Origin: Vreelandella aquamarina
Lineage (GTDB): Bacteria; Pseudomonadota; Gammaproteobacteria; Pseudomonadales; Halomonadaceae
NCBI RefSeq assembly: GCF_900110265.1
Contig: NZ_FODB01000021.1
Span: forward strand, 1 to 55,501
Direction of reading: 5' to 3'
Length of the DNA: 55,501 bases
The notes under the pieces are model-generated. The model made no database searches and was not told the DNA's origin. It saw only the letters and a list, made by a program, of their open reading frames with translations. The translations under genes were made by a program, and so were the position numbers. How positions within the stretch are numbered: the stretch's first letter is position 1; every line of letters begins with the position of its first letter. Shown here piece after piece: positions 7,850-16,856 of this stretch.

Positions 7850-9480
7850 ATGAACGACAATCAGCCACTAAGACGATGGGCGATAGGGGCCGCGCTCTGT
7901 CTGACGCTAACCTACCCACTGATGGCCACCTCAAGCGAACCCGCTAGCGAAGCGTTACAGCAAGCGCTGACACAGCGCATTCAGCAAAGCGGAGAAACGC
8001 TGCCGGTAGAGTCGTTTTACCAACTGAGGGATGGGCAGCCTGCTTGGCAGGCTATCAACCGTGTTGAAGCGCTGGTCAGCGCATTGAATAGCCTCGTGGA
8101 TGACGGTTTAACGCCGAGTGATTATCAAGCCGCTTCGCTGTTGGATGATTTTCAGCTTAGCCAGCAGCTAGACGCCCAAGCGAAAGCAAGCTTCGATGTG
8201 CGCGCTACCCGTTCGCTGCTGTTAGCACTGGATCATTTATCGCTAGGTAAAGTGAACCCTAAAGACGTCGAGCCCAACTGGGACTTACCACGCCCTGAGC
8301 GGAGTTATGTACTTCCTCGGGTAGTGCAGGCGGTTGAAGAGGGTGATGTGCATCAGGCGCTGGCTTTCGCTCGCCCCGCATCTCCTGAGTATGCTCAGCT
8401 GCGCGAAGCGTTGACGCATTACCGCCGTTTGGCAGAGCAGGGCAGCGTGCCTTACTTACCGGGGCGTGAGGAGTCGCTGCGTCCCGGCGATATTGATGAC
8501 GACGTTCAAACGCTACGCCAGCGCCTGACGCTATGGGGCGAGCCCCACCTGCTGGCAGCAGATAGTAGCGCTTACCCCATGGTCGACGTGCAGGCGTCAG
8601 GAGCTGACCCTCGCAGCTTCGACCGAGAGTTAGCGCAAGCGGTCATGCGTTTTCAGCGACGCCACCAGTTGCAAGAAGATGGCGTAGTGGGAGAGCGCAC
8701 ACGACTGGCACTGAACATGCCCGTCTCCGCACGAGTGAACCAATTGCGCATCAACCTGGAGCGCGCCCGCTGGATTCGCCCTTCGCTGGAGCGGGCGCCC
8801 AACGTATGGGTCGATATTGCAGGCTATCGCTTGCATTATACGCGCCCCAATGGCCAGCATTGGGATACCCGAGTGGTGGTGGGCTCGCCCAGCCGTGAAA
8901 CGCCGATTATTCACTCCTCCATCAGCCATTTAACGGTTAATCCGAGCTGGACGATTCCGCCTACGATTATGCGGGAAGATGTGCTACCACGGATCCGCCG
9001 GGACGAGCAGTATCTGGCGCGGCAGAACATTCAGGTAGTGAGCCTATCTGGAGAAACGCTGGATGCGAGCACGATCGATTGGCAGCGTCCTGGAGGCGTG
9101 ATGCTTCGCCAAGTGGCAGGGAGCAGCAATCCTCTGGGACGTGTCGTGGTGCGTTTTCCCAATAACGACATGATTTACTTGCAGATACCCCGGCAAGAGG
9201 GCTCTTTCAGCGTGAGCACAGGGCGCTGAGCTCTGGCTGTGTGCGGGTTGAGGGGGTAACGGAATTTGCCCAGCTCCTACTGCATGACAGCGGCAGCCGT
9301 TATCAACTCAATACGCTGATCGCGAATGGCCGCAGCGATCAAAACGTGAACTTGCCTAACCGTATTCCGGTAGCGCTGCACTATCTGACTGCTTGGCCCA
9401 ACGGGCAAGGCGATGTAGTGTTTAGAGAGGATATCTATCACCGCGATGCGGCGCTGCTCGCAGCGCTCAAAGCAGTGTAA
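7850..9480 (+). pseudogene. L,D-transpeptidase (LdtD/YcbB type) with a single-base frameshift
   Basis: The gene reads as one L,D-transpeptidase in two frames. Frame one (7850-9229) has a signal peptide (RRWAIGAALCLTLTYPLMA), a long N-terminal scaffold, a peptidoglycan-binding repeat (FQRRHQLQEDGVVGERTRLALN) and the first half of the YkuD domain (VGSPSRETPIIHSSISHLTVNPSWTIPP). At 9182-9184 the expected CAC GAT (His-Asp of HDTP) reads CAGAT. One missing base diverts the frame to a stop at 9229. The -1 frame continues perfectly with DTPARGLFQREHRALSSGCVRVEG, including the catalytic Cys, and stops at 9480. As it stands the product lacks the nucleophile. It may be a true pseudogene or a sequencing error. 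Start ATG 7850 has AAGGAGG upstream. Confidence 0.85.
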
Positions 9481-9525
9481 GTCGCTCGTCATTCATCACT
9501 ACTGTTCATCACTACGGGTAGTATC

Positions 9526-9562
9526 AAAAAAGCCGCCCCACGTCGTGTGGAGCGGCTTTTTC
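9526..9562. terminator. Bidirectional rho-independent terminator
   Basis: AGCCGCcccacgtcgtgtggaGCGGCT has inner CCAC/GTGG pairing and is flanked by A-run and T-run. It serves the convergent L,D-transpeptidase and M23 peptidase genes. Confidence 0.85.
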
Positions 9563-9581
9563 GTATCGCCGTGGAGAGTAC

Positions 9582-11276
9582 TTATTGGAGGCTTTCGTCG
9601 CTGTCGTTATCGCGCTCGTAGTTAGCCACGCTAATGGTGCCGGTTTCGCCACTCTCCAGCGCGGCCAACATCGGCTCGGCTTGGCGTTGGAACGCGATCA
9701 GCGTGTCGCCGCTTAGGCTAGTGTTCTCGGGCAGTTCGACCGTCATCGCGTTCACCGGCGTGTTATTGACGATGACTTCATAATGCAGGTGGGGGCCTGT
9801 GCTGCGGCCGGTATTACCGGACAGCGCAATACGATCGCCCATCGTGACGCGCTCGCCCTGGCTGACCAATGGTTGCGACAAATGCAAATAGCGGGTGCGG
9901 TAGCCGTTGTCATGGCGCACGACGATGTAACGACCGGCAGCATGGTGGTTGCCGACACGCTCGACGCGACCATTCGCAGGCGCGGTGATAGGGGTGCCAA
10001 TGGGCATCGCAAAGTCGGTGCCGTTGTGCGGGCTCACTCGACCGGTGACCGGGTGTAGGCGGCGTGGGTTGAAATTGGAGCTAAGACGATAATTACCTTC
10101 GAAAGGATGACGCGCAAAGGCTGGATCGAGGCTGCTGCCTTCGGGCGTGTAAAAATTATCGTCGGTGGTATTGCGCACGACGGTCAGGTCCATACGTTCG
10201 CCGTCATACTTAACGGCCAGTATACGCGAATCAAGTGTCTCGCCATCGATCATGTCAGATTCGACCAAGACCTGAAACTGATCCCCCCGGCGGCTGTCAC
10301 GACGGAAGTCCAGCTTTTTTTGCAAGATGCGCGTAAGCTCTGTGACGGAGCTGCTGCTCAAGCCGGTGGCTTGGGCTGAGCGAGCAAAGCTGCCCGTTAC
10401 GCTACCGGCATAAAGGCGCTGTACGGGCTCACCCTGACGTTCGATAGCCGTAATGGCGTATTGGTCACTATCCCGCTCTAGTAGAACGCCTTCGCGCGTG
10501 TTCTTCATCATGCGCAGTGCCAACAACCGGCCCGTTTCGTCCAGCTGGTAGTCGAAGCTGTGACCTGCACGCCAATGCGTCAACATACGAGGATCGGGTA
10601 GGTCGTCCAGCAGGGCGAGCACTTCGCTGTACCCCAAGCCCAGCTCGTTTTGCGCTAACACGGCAAACGTCTCGCCAGGCTCGACGATATGAGTTTCCCA
10701 CTCAGGAACGAACGGCTCTTCGGCTGCCAGCTCCAGTTCCAGGAACGAGACATCGTCCTCGTAGAGTTCGACCCCATAATCCTCGTAAGAAGTGGCATCA
10801 GCGATTTCGACGGAGTCGTCGACATTGAGCATGCCGCTTGTAATCGTGCCTAACACGATGGCCATATGAAGGGCGCCGTCATCCAGTGCCCCCTCGTGCA
10901 GCGCTACCTGAGATTGGGCATCGCGTGGCTCAGCTTCACTCGCCATAGAGGCTTCTGCGCTGGTAATCACGTCGAGATCAACGATCTCGGTGGCAGCTAA
11001 TTCACTTAAGGGGATATGTTCCCGGGTAGCGTCGAGCGCGCGCGAGGCACGGTCAATCGCTTCTGCAACGGGCGCTCGCTCTTGGCGAAGCGAAGGCACG
11101 CCTGGGGCAGAATCACTGGGAAGCGGAACTAACACGCTTTCCAGCGGAGTCTGGGGTTGGTTTAAATCGTGGTACGAGGTGATAAGTTTCTGTGCGCCCA
11201 GCACAGTGACCATGGTGGCCACGGGTAACAGTAATAATTTATGCGTGCGGGGCAGCGAATGAAGGATTCGCAACAT
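9582..11276 (-). CDS. M23-family peptidoglycan endopeptidase (MepM/NlpD-like)
   Basis: This 564-residue protein has an N-terminal membrane anchor or uncleaved signal (LPRTHKLLLLPVATMVTVLGAQKL), a long acidic linker, and a LysM-like/OapA-type region around residues 205-260 (ETHIVEPGETFAVLAQNELGLG). Its C-terminal zinc metallopeptidase domain carries HNGTDFAMPIGTPI and GPHLHYEV, with the His and Asp zinc ligands and the HxH motif intact. It is expected to cleave peptidoglycan cross-links in the periplasm during growth. The frame is open to 11375, but ATG 11276 begins just before the hydrophobic segment; no strong ribosome site is seen. The gene continues the cell-wall theme of the two neighbours. 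Confidence 0.88.
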   Translation of the reverse strand: MLRILHSLPRTHKLLLLPVATMVTVLGAQKLITSYHDLNQPQTPLESVLVPLPSDSAPGVPSLRQERAPVAEAIDRASRALDATREHIPLSELAATEIVDLDVITSAEASMASEAEPRDAQSQVALHEGALDDGALHMAIVLGTITSGMLNVDDSVEIADATSYEDYGVELYEDDVSFLELELAAEEPFVPEWETHIVEPGETFAVLAQNELGLGYSEVLALLDDLPDPRMLTHWRAGHSFDYQLDETGRLLALRMMKNTREGVLLERDSDQYAITAIERQGEPVQRLYAGSVTGSFARSAQATGLSSSSVTELTRILQKKLDFRRDSRRGDQFQVLVESDMIDGETLDSRILAVKYDGERMDLTVVRNTTDDNFYTPEGSSLDPAFARHPFEGNYRLSSNFNPRRLHPVTGRVSPHNGTDFAMPIGTPITAPANGRVERVGNHHAAGRYIVVRHDNGYRTRYLHLSQPLVSQGERVTMGDRIALSGNTGRSTGPHLHYEVIVNNTPVNAMTVELPENTSLSGDTLIAFQRQAEPMLAALESGETGTISVANYERDNDSDESLQ

Positions 11277-11869
11277 GGGTAAATGGGCCGCCAAGTTCGT
11301 GAAATAAAAGTAACATGATAGTAAGCAAACTCGGGAACCATACCCCATGGAGGCAGGAGTGAATAGACTGTACATCTATACACAAAACATACTTTCGCTA
11401 AAAAGCGGAATTATTCAACTTGGGTGAGGATTTATGAACGCCGTTTGCTAACAAAAGTAACGTTGAACGTGCATGCTGGTGTGCGACGGCCCTCATTATT
11501 TTGCTCTTAACCATGGATGTAAGTTAGGCATTGCGAAAGCTGTTATACAGCTTGTGTCTAATTTAAAAGGCTTTTATCTCTTTTTGCGACTTTAATGAGC
11601 AGCCAAACAGGGTCTAAGTGAGAGGATCTACACCACGTTAGCAGCCTATACGATGATCATTACTCAAATAATTGAGGCAGCGTTAAAGATAACGAACAGG
11701 TTTTTTGTAATTTTTTGTATTTTTGGCGAGTGAGCTTTTGTCTTAGCGCGCTGCCGTTTACGCAGTGTTTGTCAGAGAACGAGTACTCGACGCTATTTCC
11801 TGGCATTCTAGTGGTATTTTTTCGAAGATGAAGTGGGTTGTTTCGCTGTATGGCGTCGAGGAAATCGAA
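11277..11869. other. AT-rich intergenic region between divergent M23 and LysR genes
   Basis: No credible gene is seen. The stretch is clearly more AT-rich than its flanks, with T-runs near 11701-11725. It should contain the promoters for both divergent genes, but I cannot place a convincing -35/-10 pair or LysR operator by eye. Confidence 0.5.
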
Positions 11870-12790
11870 ATGTCTCGGGTAACACTAGCGCAGTGGCAGA
11901 TGCTGGCCGCCGTGGTGGATCACGGTGGATTCGCACGGGCGGCAGAGGCTATCCACAAAAGTCCCTCCACGCTTAATCATGCGGTCCATAAATTAGAAGA
12001 GCAGTTGGGTATTCAGGTGCTTGAGCCGGTAGGTCGACAGGTACGCCTAACAGAAGCAGGCGAGCTGCTGCTTCGCCGTGCGCGCCAATTGATCGAGAGT
12101 GCGGAGTCACTGGAAGATGTAGCGTCGCGGCTTGCGGCGGGTTTAGAGGCTGAAGTGGTGGTGGCCATCGACCAAATTTTTCCTGCGGCTGCTCAGGCAA
12201 AAGCGTTGGAGCGCTTCTCTGACACCTACCCGCAGGTCAGAGTGCAGCTTCACGAGAGCGTGCTCAATGGCGGTACTGAAATGCTCTACGACGGCCGGGC
12301 GGACTTGGTGATTTCTGGCATCGAAGCGCAGGGATTTCTGGGGGAGCCGCTAGTGAATGTGCGTTTTGTGGCCGTCGCGCATCCAGGCCATGCGCTGCAT
12401 CAGTTGGGGCGCTCGCTGGATTTGCGCGACTTGGCGCAGCATCGACAGTTAGTGGTGCGCGACTCGGCGCTACGCCAGTCTACCAACGCTGGCTGGTTAA
12501 AAGCCGAGCAGCGCTGGACGGTCGGGCATGTGAGTACGTCATTAGATATGCTGCGTCGCGGGCTAGGGTTTGCCTGGATACCGGAAACGCGTATTGCCGA
12601 TGAGCTGGCCAGCGGTCAGTTGAAGCCGCTGCCGCTAAGCGCCGGGGGTATACGCGAAGTCCCCGTTCAATTGATCTTCCGTGACCGTGACCGCGCAGGC
12701 CCTGCGGCCCATGCCATGGCGGCAGCGTTAAAGCGGGCAGTAAAAGAAGTCTGCGAGCAACGTTCGATTCCCTCGAATGAACAGCCGTAA
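11870..12790 (+). CDS. LysR-family transcriptional regulator
   Basis: This 306-residue protein has an N-terminal winged helix-turn-helix (LAQWQMLAAVVDHGGFARAAEAIHKSPSTLNHAVHKLEEQLGIQ) followed by the periplasmic-binding-protein-like effector domain. ATG 11870 has GAGGAA six bases upstream and starts at the usual family position, so the longer frame from 11765 is not used. It lies 81 bases upstream of, and in the same direction as, the glutathionyl-hydroquinone reductase gene, which it may regulate. That target is inferred from position only. Confidence 0.88.
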   Translation: MSRVTLAQWQMLAAVVDHGGFARAAEAIHKSPSTLNHAVHKLEEQLGIQVLEPVGRQVRLTEAGELLLRRARQLIESAESLEDVASRLAAGLEAEVVVAIDQIFPAAAQAKALERFSDTYPQVRVQLHESVLNGGTEMLYDGRADLVISGIEAQGFLGEPLVNVRFVAVAHPGHALHQLGRSLDLRDLAQHRQLVVRDSALRQSTNAGWLKAEQRWTVGHVSTSLDMLRRGLGFAWIPETRIADELASGQLKPLPLSAGGIREVPVQLIFRDRDRAGPAAHAMAAALKRAVKEVCEQRSIPSNEQP

Positions 12791-12871
12791 AACATGCGCT
12801 TGAGCCTGAATCAGTCGGGGGTATGCTGAACGTCAATCACAGTATAAAACGTTCAACGTAGGAGACGCCTG

Positions 12872-13864
12872 ATGGGACTGCTTGTAAACGGTGAGTGGGT
12901 AGACCAGTGGTATGACACCAAAAAGCATGGCGGTGAGTTTGTACGTGAGTCCGCGCAACTGCGCGATTGGGTGGGCAGTAGTGAAGAGTCGCAAGGCGAC
13001 AGTTATCCGGCCCAAGCGGATCGCTACCACCTTTATGTATCGCTCGCCTGCCCCTGGGCGCACCGTGCGCTGATCATGCGCAAACTGAAAGGTCTGGAAC
13101 CGTTGATAGGTACTTCTCACGTTAGCCCGCTGATGCTGGGCAACGGTTGGACATACCATCAAGACGAAGGCGCCAGCGGCGATCCGATCAATCACGCTGA
13201 GTTTCACCACCAGCTCTATACCATGACCAACCCGACCTACACTGGGCGGGTCACGGTGCCGGTATTGTGGGATAAACAGCGCAGCGCGATTATCAATAAC
13301 GAATCCGCTGATTTGCTGCGTATCTTCAACCGAGCCTTCGATGAGCTGACAGGCAATAATCTGGATTTCTACCCAGAAGATCTGCGCAGCGTCATCGACG
13401 AAGTAAATGATGACGTATACGACCATATCAATAATGGCGTTTACAAATCCGGGTTCGCCACCGAGCAGCAGGTGTATGAGAAGCACGTGACCGCACTCTT
13501 TGATGCGTTAGAGCGCATTGAGAAGCGACTGGCAGAGCATCGCTACCTCGCGGGGGAGTGGCTCACCGAAGCGGATATTCGCCTCTTCACAACGCTAATT
13601 CGCTTTGACGCGGTCTACTTTGGCCACTTCAAATGCAATTTCAAACGCATTGAAGATTACCCGAACCTTTCCAACTACGTGCGTGAGCTTTACCAGTGGC
13701 CGGGTGTGGCGGAGACCGTCAATATGGATCATATCAAGCGACACTACTATTACAGCCACGACACGATTAACCCCACGCGTATTGTACCAGCAGGCCCGCT
13801 ACTGGACTTTATGCGCCCGCACGACCGGGAGCGTTTGCCGGGACAGGGGATACGTCGCCGCTAA
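12872..13864 (+). CDS. yqjG: Glutathionyl-hydroquinone reductase (YqjG/ECM4 type)
   Basis: This 330-residue xi-class glutathione transferase has the thioredoxin-fold active site LACPWAHRALIMRKLKGLE with the catalytic Cys, the glutathione-site region RVTVPVLWDKQ…IINNESADLLRIF, and a C-terminal helical domain (WLTEADIRLFTTLIRFDAVYFGHFKCN) typical of the family. It reduces glutathionyl-hydroquinones to hydroquinones in the cytosol. TAGGAG precedes ATG 12872. A strong terminator follows. Confidence 0.92.
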   Translation: MGLLVNGEWVDQWYDTKKHGGEFVRESAQLRDWVGSSEESQGDSYPAQADRYHLYVSLACPWAHRALIMRKLKGLEPLIGTSHVSPLMLGNGWTYHQDEGASGDPINHAEFHHQLYTMTNPTYTGRVTVPVLWDKQRSAIINNESADLLRIFNRAFDELTGNNLDFYPEDLRSVIDEVNDDVYDHINNGVYKSGFATEQQVYEKHVTALFDALERIEKRLAEHRYLAGEWLTEADIRLFTTLIRFDAVYFGHFKCNFKRIEDYPNLSNYVRELYQWPGVAETVNMDHIKRHYYYSHDTINPTRIVPAGPLLDFMRPHDRERLPGQGIRRR

Positions 13865-13882
13865 ATGCTGTACGCTATGTAC

Positions 13883-13914
13883 GAAAAAGGGCCATCCGCT
13901 TGGGTGGCCCTTTC
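13883..13914 (+). terminator. Rho-independent terminator after yqjG
   Basis: AAAGGGCCAtccgcttggGTGGCCCTTT is a near-perfect hairpin about 20 bases after the stop codon. The flanking A-run may let it also serve the convergent PRC-barrel gene. Confidence 0.8.
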
Positions 13915-13945
13915 CTATATTGCTGTGTATCAGCAAACAAACGTG

Positions 13946-14428
13946 TTACTCGTTGGCATCTATTGCTTCACGAGTAGACTGCCAAGCGCTCTGTGCACCT
14001 TCTTTAGTGGTTTGCCAAGCATCGCGTGCGTTCGCTTTGGTTTGTTCCCACCAGTCGCGATCATACGTTGGGAATGACTCCACTTCTTCAGATGTAGCTT
14101 CCAACATGATGCGATGCTCAGTGTCGCCATCGTTTTCAGTATGCGTTTCAAGCGTAAATTGGTCAGTGTTCACTACAATTTCGCGTCCGCCTAAGCCAAG
14201 TACAGCACCACTCTCGATTACGAGGGCTGAAATACGCATCTCTTCGTCAAACAAAATGTCATCGACTTCGCCAATCTCTTCGCCTGACCCATTGGCAAAG
14301 AACACTTCTGCATCAAGGATATCATCGGCAGAGTACATACCCTGCGGCTCTGTTTGCGCCTGAACATTAAAGGCCATACCGCCAAGCAGTGCCGTTGTAA
14401 TTGCAGTCGTGAGGATTGATTTACGCAT
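13946..14428 (-). CDS. Exported PRC-barrel domain protein
   Basis: This 160-residue protein has a clear signal peptide (RKSILTTAITTALLGGMAFNVQA) and a single PRC-barrel domain (SADDILDAEVFFANGSGEEIGEVDDILFDEEMRISALVIES). The acidic tail has Trp/Gln-rich repeats (ARDAWQTTKEGAQSAWQST). PRC-barrels are small beta-barrel interaction domains; periplasmic versions are common in halophiles and are often linked to stress, but a precise role is unknown. It is convergent with yqjG. Confidence 0.8.
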   Translation of the reverse strand: MRKSILTTAITTALLGGMAFNVQAQTEPQGMYSADDILDAEVFFANGSGEEIGEVDDILFDEEMRISALVIESGAVLGLGGREIVVNTDQFTLETHTENDGDTEHRIMLEATSEEVESFPTYDRDWWEQTKANARDAWQTTKEGAQSAWQSTREAIDANE

Positions 14429-14699
14429 AGCTTCTCTCCATGTGGCTATAAAAGTAGCGTTTTAACGCTAACAATAATCTGATCCCAGTTCATGTGCATC
14501 ACGCCTTGAAGTTCTTGAACAACGTGAGGCACCTCTCAGGTTAGACCAATAGTGAACAAGTGCAAGTTTCAGGATGATATTGGTTAAAGTAAAAAAGCTG
14601 GTCAGCTCACCAGTGGGGTGGTAGGATGCGCGCTCCTCGCATGTGTTGACCCCTCCATCACGACGGCAAGCGTTGATTCAGTGGCCTTGTGGCATTGAG

Positions 14700-14999
14700 C
14701 AGAACGTTTGCAGGAACATCCCCTCGACTGGATGTTCATTGCTGTGAAGATGGCGCGCCTCCAGCATTTCACCAAACGGGTGAAATCGGCGCAGAAGGTC
14801 GCCACAGCGGTTGGCCCGCAAATGCGGTGTTGCCAACCGAATGCCAGGTGCGACCGGCGTCTCCGACTCCACTGATGACGATATCCGCGATGCGGAGCCT
14901 TGTTCTTTTGCAGCGTACTGTTACGCGCTGCATGAAAACAGAGTCAGAGACGCTTACGATGTTTTTTGCCGGTTCTTCCGGCCTACCAAGGTGTGATTA
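14700..14999 (+). promoter_or_regulatory. Long structured leader upstream of the deaD-like helicase gene
   Basis: The 571 bases between the PRC-barrel start and the helicase start hold no credible gene. Bases 14713-14982 contain strong inverted repeats in tandem: GAACATCC/GGATGTTC (14714-14737), ATTTCACC/GGTGAAAT (14766-14786), GGTTGGC/GCCAACC (14809-14838) enclosing CCGCA/TGCGG, and GCCGG/CCGGC (14968-14982), the last 17 bases from the start codon. This looks like a folded 5' untranslated region. Autoregulation by the helicase is inferred, on the precedent of the long leaders of csdA/deaD genes. Confidence 0.5.
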
Positions 15000-16712
15000 A
15001 TGACCTCGACTTCTGTCGCCTCGCCGAGCTTCGGCGATCTGGCTCTATTGCCTGCCGTTCTGTCTGCTGTTGAAGCACAGGGCTATGAAACTCCTTCACC
15101 CATCCAGGCGCAGACCATTCCTGCGTTGCTGGAAGGTCGCGATATGCTGGGCCAAGCGCAAACGGGTACCGGCAAAACCGCTGCTTTCGCACTACCGCTG
15201 CTGTCGCGTCTCGACATGCAGCGTCGCGAGCCCCAGGTACTGGTGCTTGCGCCGACCCGCGAACTGGCTCAACAGGTCGCCGTCTCTTTTAGCCGTTATG
15301 GCCAAAACCTTCAGGGGTTGGAAGTGGCTACCCTCTGCGGTGGTCAAGAGTACCGTGAGCAGTTAGGCGCGCTGAAGCGTGGTGCCCAAGTGGTAGTGGG
15401 CACGCCGGGCCGCGTGATTGACCACCTGGATCGTGGCAGCCTGAAGTTAGATGGCCTGTCTGCGCTGGTGCTGGACGAAGCCGACGAAATGCTGCGCATG
15501 GGCTTTATCGACGACGTAAAACGCGTGGTTGCCGATACCCCGAAAGATGCTCAGCGTGTGTTCTTCTCGGCGACCCTGCCGACTGAAATCGAGCGCATCG
15601 TCAACCGTTATTTGGTCAACCCGGTGAAGGTGGCGATCGAGTCGCGCACCACCACAGGTGAAAACATCGAGCAGCGCCTCGTGCGTGTCGACGGTGGTGC
15701 CAAGCTGGAAGCGCTGGCGCGTATTCTGGAAGTGGAGCCGGTGGATGCGGCCATCGTGTTCGTACGTACACGTGCGGCCTGTACCACGCTGGTCGAGCAG
15801 TTGACTGCTCGTGGCGTCAACGCCGCTGGCCTATCGGGTGATCTAGATCAGAGCCTGCGTGAGCGCACGATTACCCGCTTGAAGCGTGGCAAGGTCGATG
15901 TCCTGATCGCGACCGACGTCGCCGCTCGTGGTCTGGACGTTCCGCGTATCACCCACGTGGTGAACTACGACCTTCCCCAGGACGCCGAAGCCTATACGCA
16001 CCGTATCGGTCGTACTGGCCGTGCGGGCCGCAGCGGTATCGCGATCACCTTTGCGGGCTTCCGTGAAGGCCGCAAGGTAGGCTGGATGGAGCAGGCAACG
16101 GGTCAGAAAATGACCGAAATGCCGCTGCCTGACGAAGCCGCTATCCGTGCGCACCGTGATGAAGTATTCCACCATCGCGTCGTGGCAGCCCTGACCAAGG
16201 GTGCCGAAGAGCAGCGCGCGCTGGTCGAGCGTCTGGTGGAAGAAGGTCACGACGCCGTCGACCTGGCCTGTGCCTTTGCTGCCATGGCGCGTGCTGACGA
16301 AGCGCCGATTGGTCGTCTTCAGGCACCGCGCAAAGAGCGTGCCCCGCGCGATGGCGCACCGGGCAAGCCGGGCGGTGCTCGTCGCGAGCGCTCCAGCGCG
16401 CCCAGCGAAGGCATGACCCGCTACCGTGTTTCCGTTGGCCATAAAGACGGTGTGAAGCCGGGTCAACTGGTCGGCGCGCTGGCGAACGAAGGCGGCATTG
16501 AAGGCGCGCGTATCGGTCGTATCGATATTCGCAACGCTTTCTCGGTCGTTGAACTGCCTAGCGGTCTGCCGTCTACCATTCTGGCCAAGATGGCTCGTGC
16601 CCGTGTGGCCGGTCGCCCGCTGGAAATCAGCGAAGACCGTGCGCCTGAGCGTGCACCGCGCCGCCGTCGTGACGATGGTGACGCGCCGGTTCGCCGCCGC
16701 GAACGTGCGTAA
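15000..16712 (+). CDS. deaD: DEAD-box ATP-dependent RNA helicase (DeaD/CsdA-like)
   Basis: This 570-residue helicase shows all core motifs: Q motif (TPSIQAQTIP-like), AQTGTGKTAAF (I), PTRELAQQ (Ia), TPGRVIDHL (Ib), LDEADEML (II, DEAD), FFSATLP (III), IVFVRTRAACTTLVEQL (IV), IATDVAARGLDVPRI (V) and HRIGRTGRAGRSG (VI). Residues ~470-545 form a DbpA-type RNA-binding domain (RYRVSVGHKDGVKPGQLVGALANEGGI) and the tail is Arg-rich. Such helicases remodel rRNA and mRNA during ribosome assembly and in the cold. It is shorter than E. coli DeaD (~630 residues). AAGGTG lies just upstream of the ATG. Confidence 0.9.
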   Translation: MTSTSVASPSFGDLALLPAVLSAVEAQGYETPSPIQAQTIPALLEGRDMLGQAQTGTGKTAAFALPLLSRLDMQRREPQVLVLAPTRELAQQVAVSFSRYGQNLQGLEVATLCGGQEYREQLGALKRGAQVVVGTPGRVIDHLDRGSLKLDGLSALVLDEADEMLRMGFIDDVKRVVADTPKDAQRVFFSATLPTEIERIVNRYLVNPVKVAIESRTTTGENIEQRLVRVDGGAKLEALARILEVEPVDAAIVFVRTRAACTTLVEQLTARGVNAAGLSGDLDQSLRERTITRLKRGKVDVLIATDVAARGLDVPRITHVVNYDLPQDAEAYTHRIGRTGRAGRSGIAITFAGFREGRKVGWMEQATGQKMTEMPLPDEAAIRAHRDEVFHHRVVAALTKGAEEQRALVERLVEEGHDAVDLACAFAAMARADEAPIGRLQAPRKERAPRDGAPGKPGGARRERSSAPSEGMTRYRVSVGHKDGVKPGQLVGALANEGGIEGARIGRIDIRNAFSVVELPSGLPSTILAKMARARVAGRPLEISEDRAPERAPRRRRDDGDAPVRRRERA

Positions 16713-16749
16713 ACGCCTGCCGGGCGACTGATGTCGCCCTGGCTACCAT

Positions 16750-16782
16750 CCCCCCATGCCCTTGGCATGGGGGGGGTTTTTT
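16750..16782 (+). terminator. Rho-independent terminator after deaD
   Basis: CCCCCCATGCC-CTT-GGCATGGGGGG followed by TTTTTT is one of the strongest hairpins in the window. Confidence 0.92.
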
Positions 16783-16856
16783 GGCTATCCTGAACGTCAT
16801 CCTGGTGGCTCAGCGTCTGCTGGGCGCCAACCTCGAGCCACCCGCAAGGAGGCCGC

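Noticed and set aside
12833..13486. 217-codon frame antisense to yqjG
   Set aside because: It mirrors a well-supported gene and shows no protein-like domains.
14602..14996. Several short open frames in the deaD leader
   Set aside because: They overlap one another on both strands, have no ribosome sites, and the DNA is better explained by stable RNA stems.
15843..16466. 207-codon open frame antisense to deaD
   Set aside because: It is a GC-rich shadow of the helicase gene, lacks a ribosome site and has no family resemblance.
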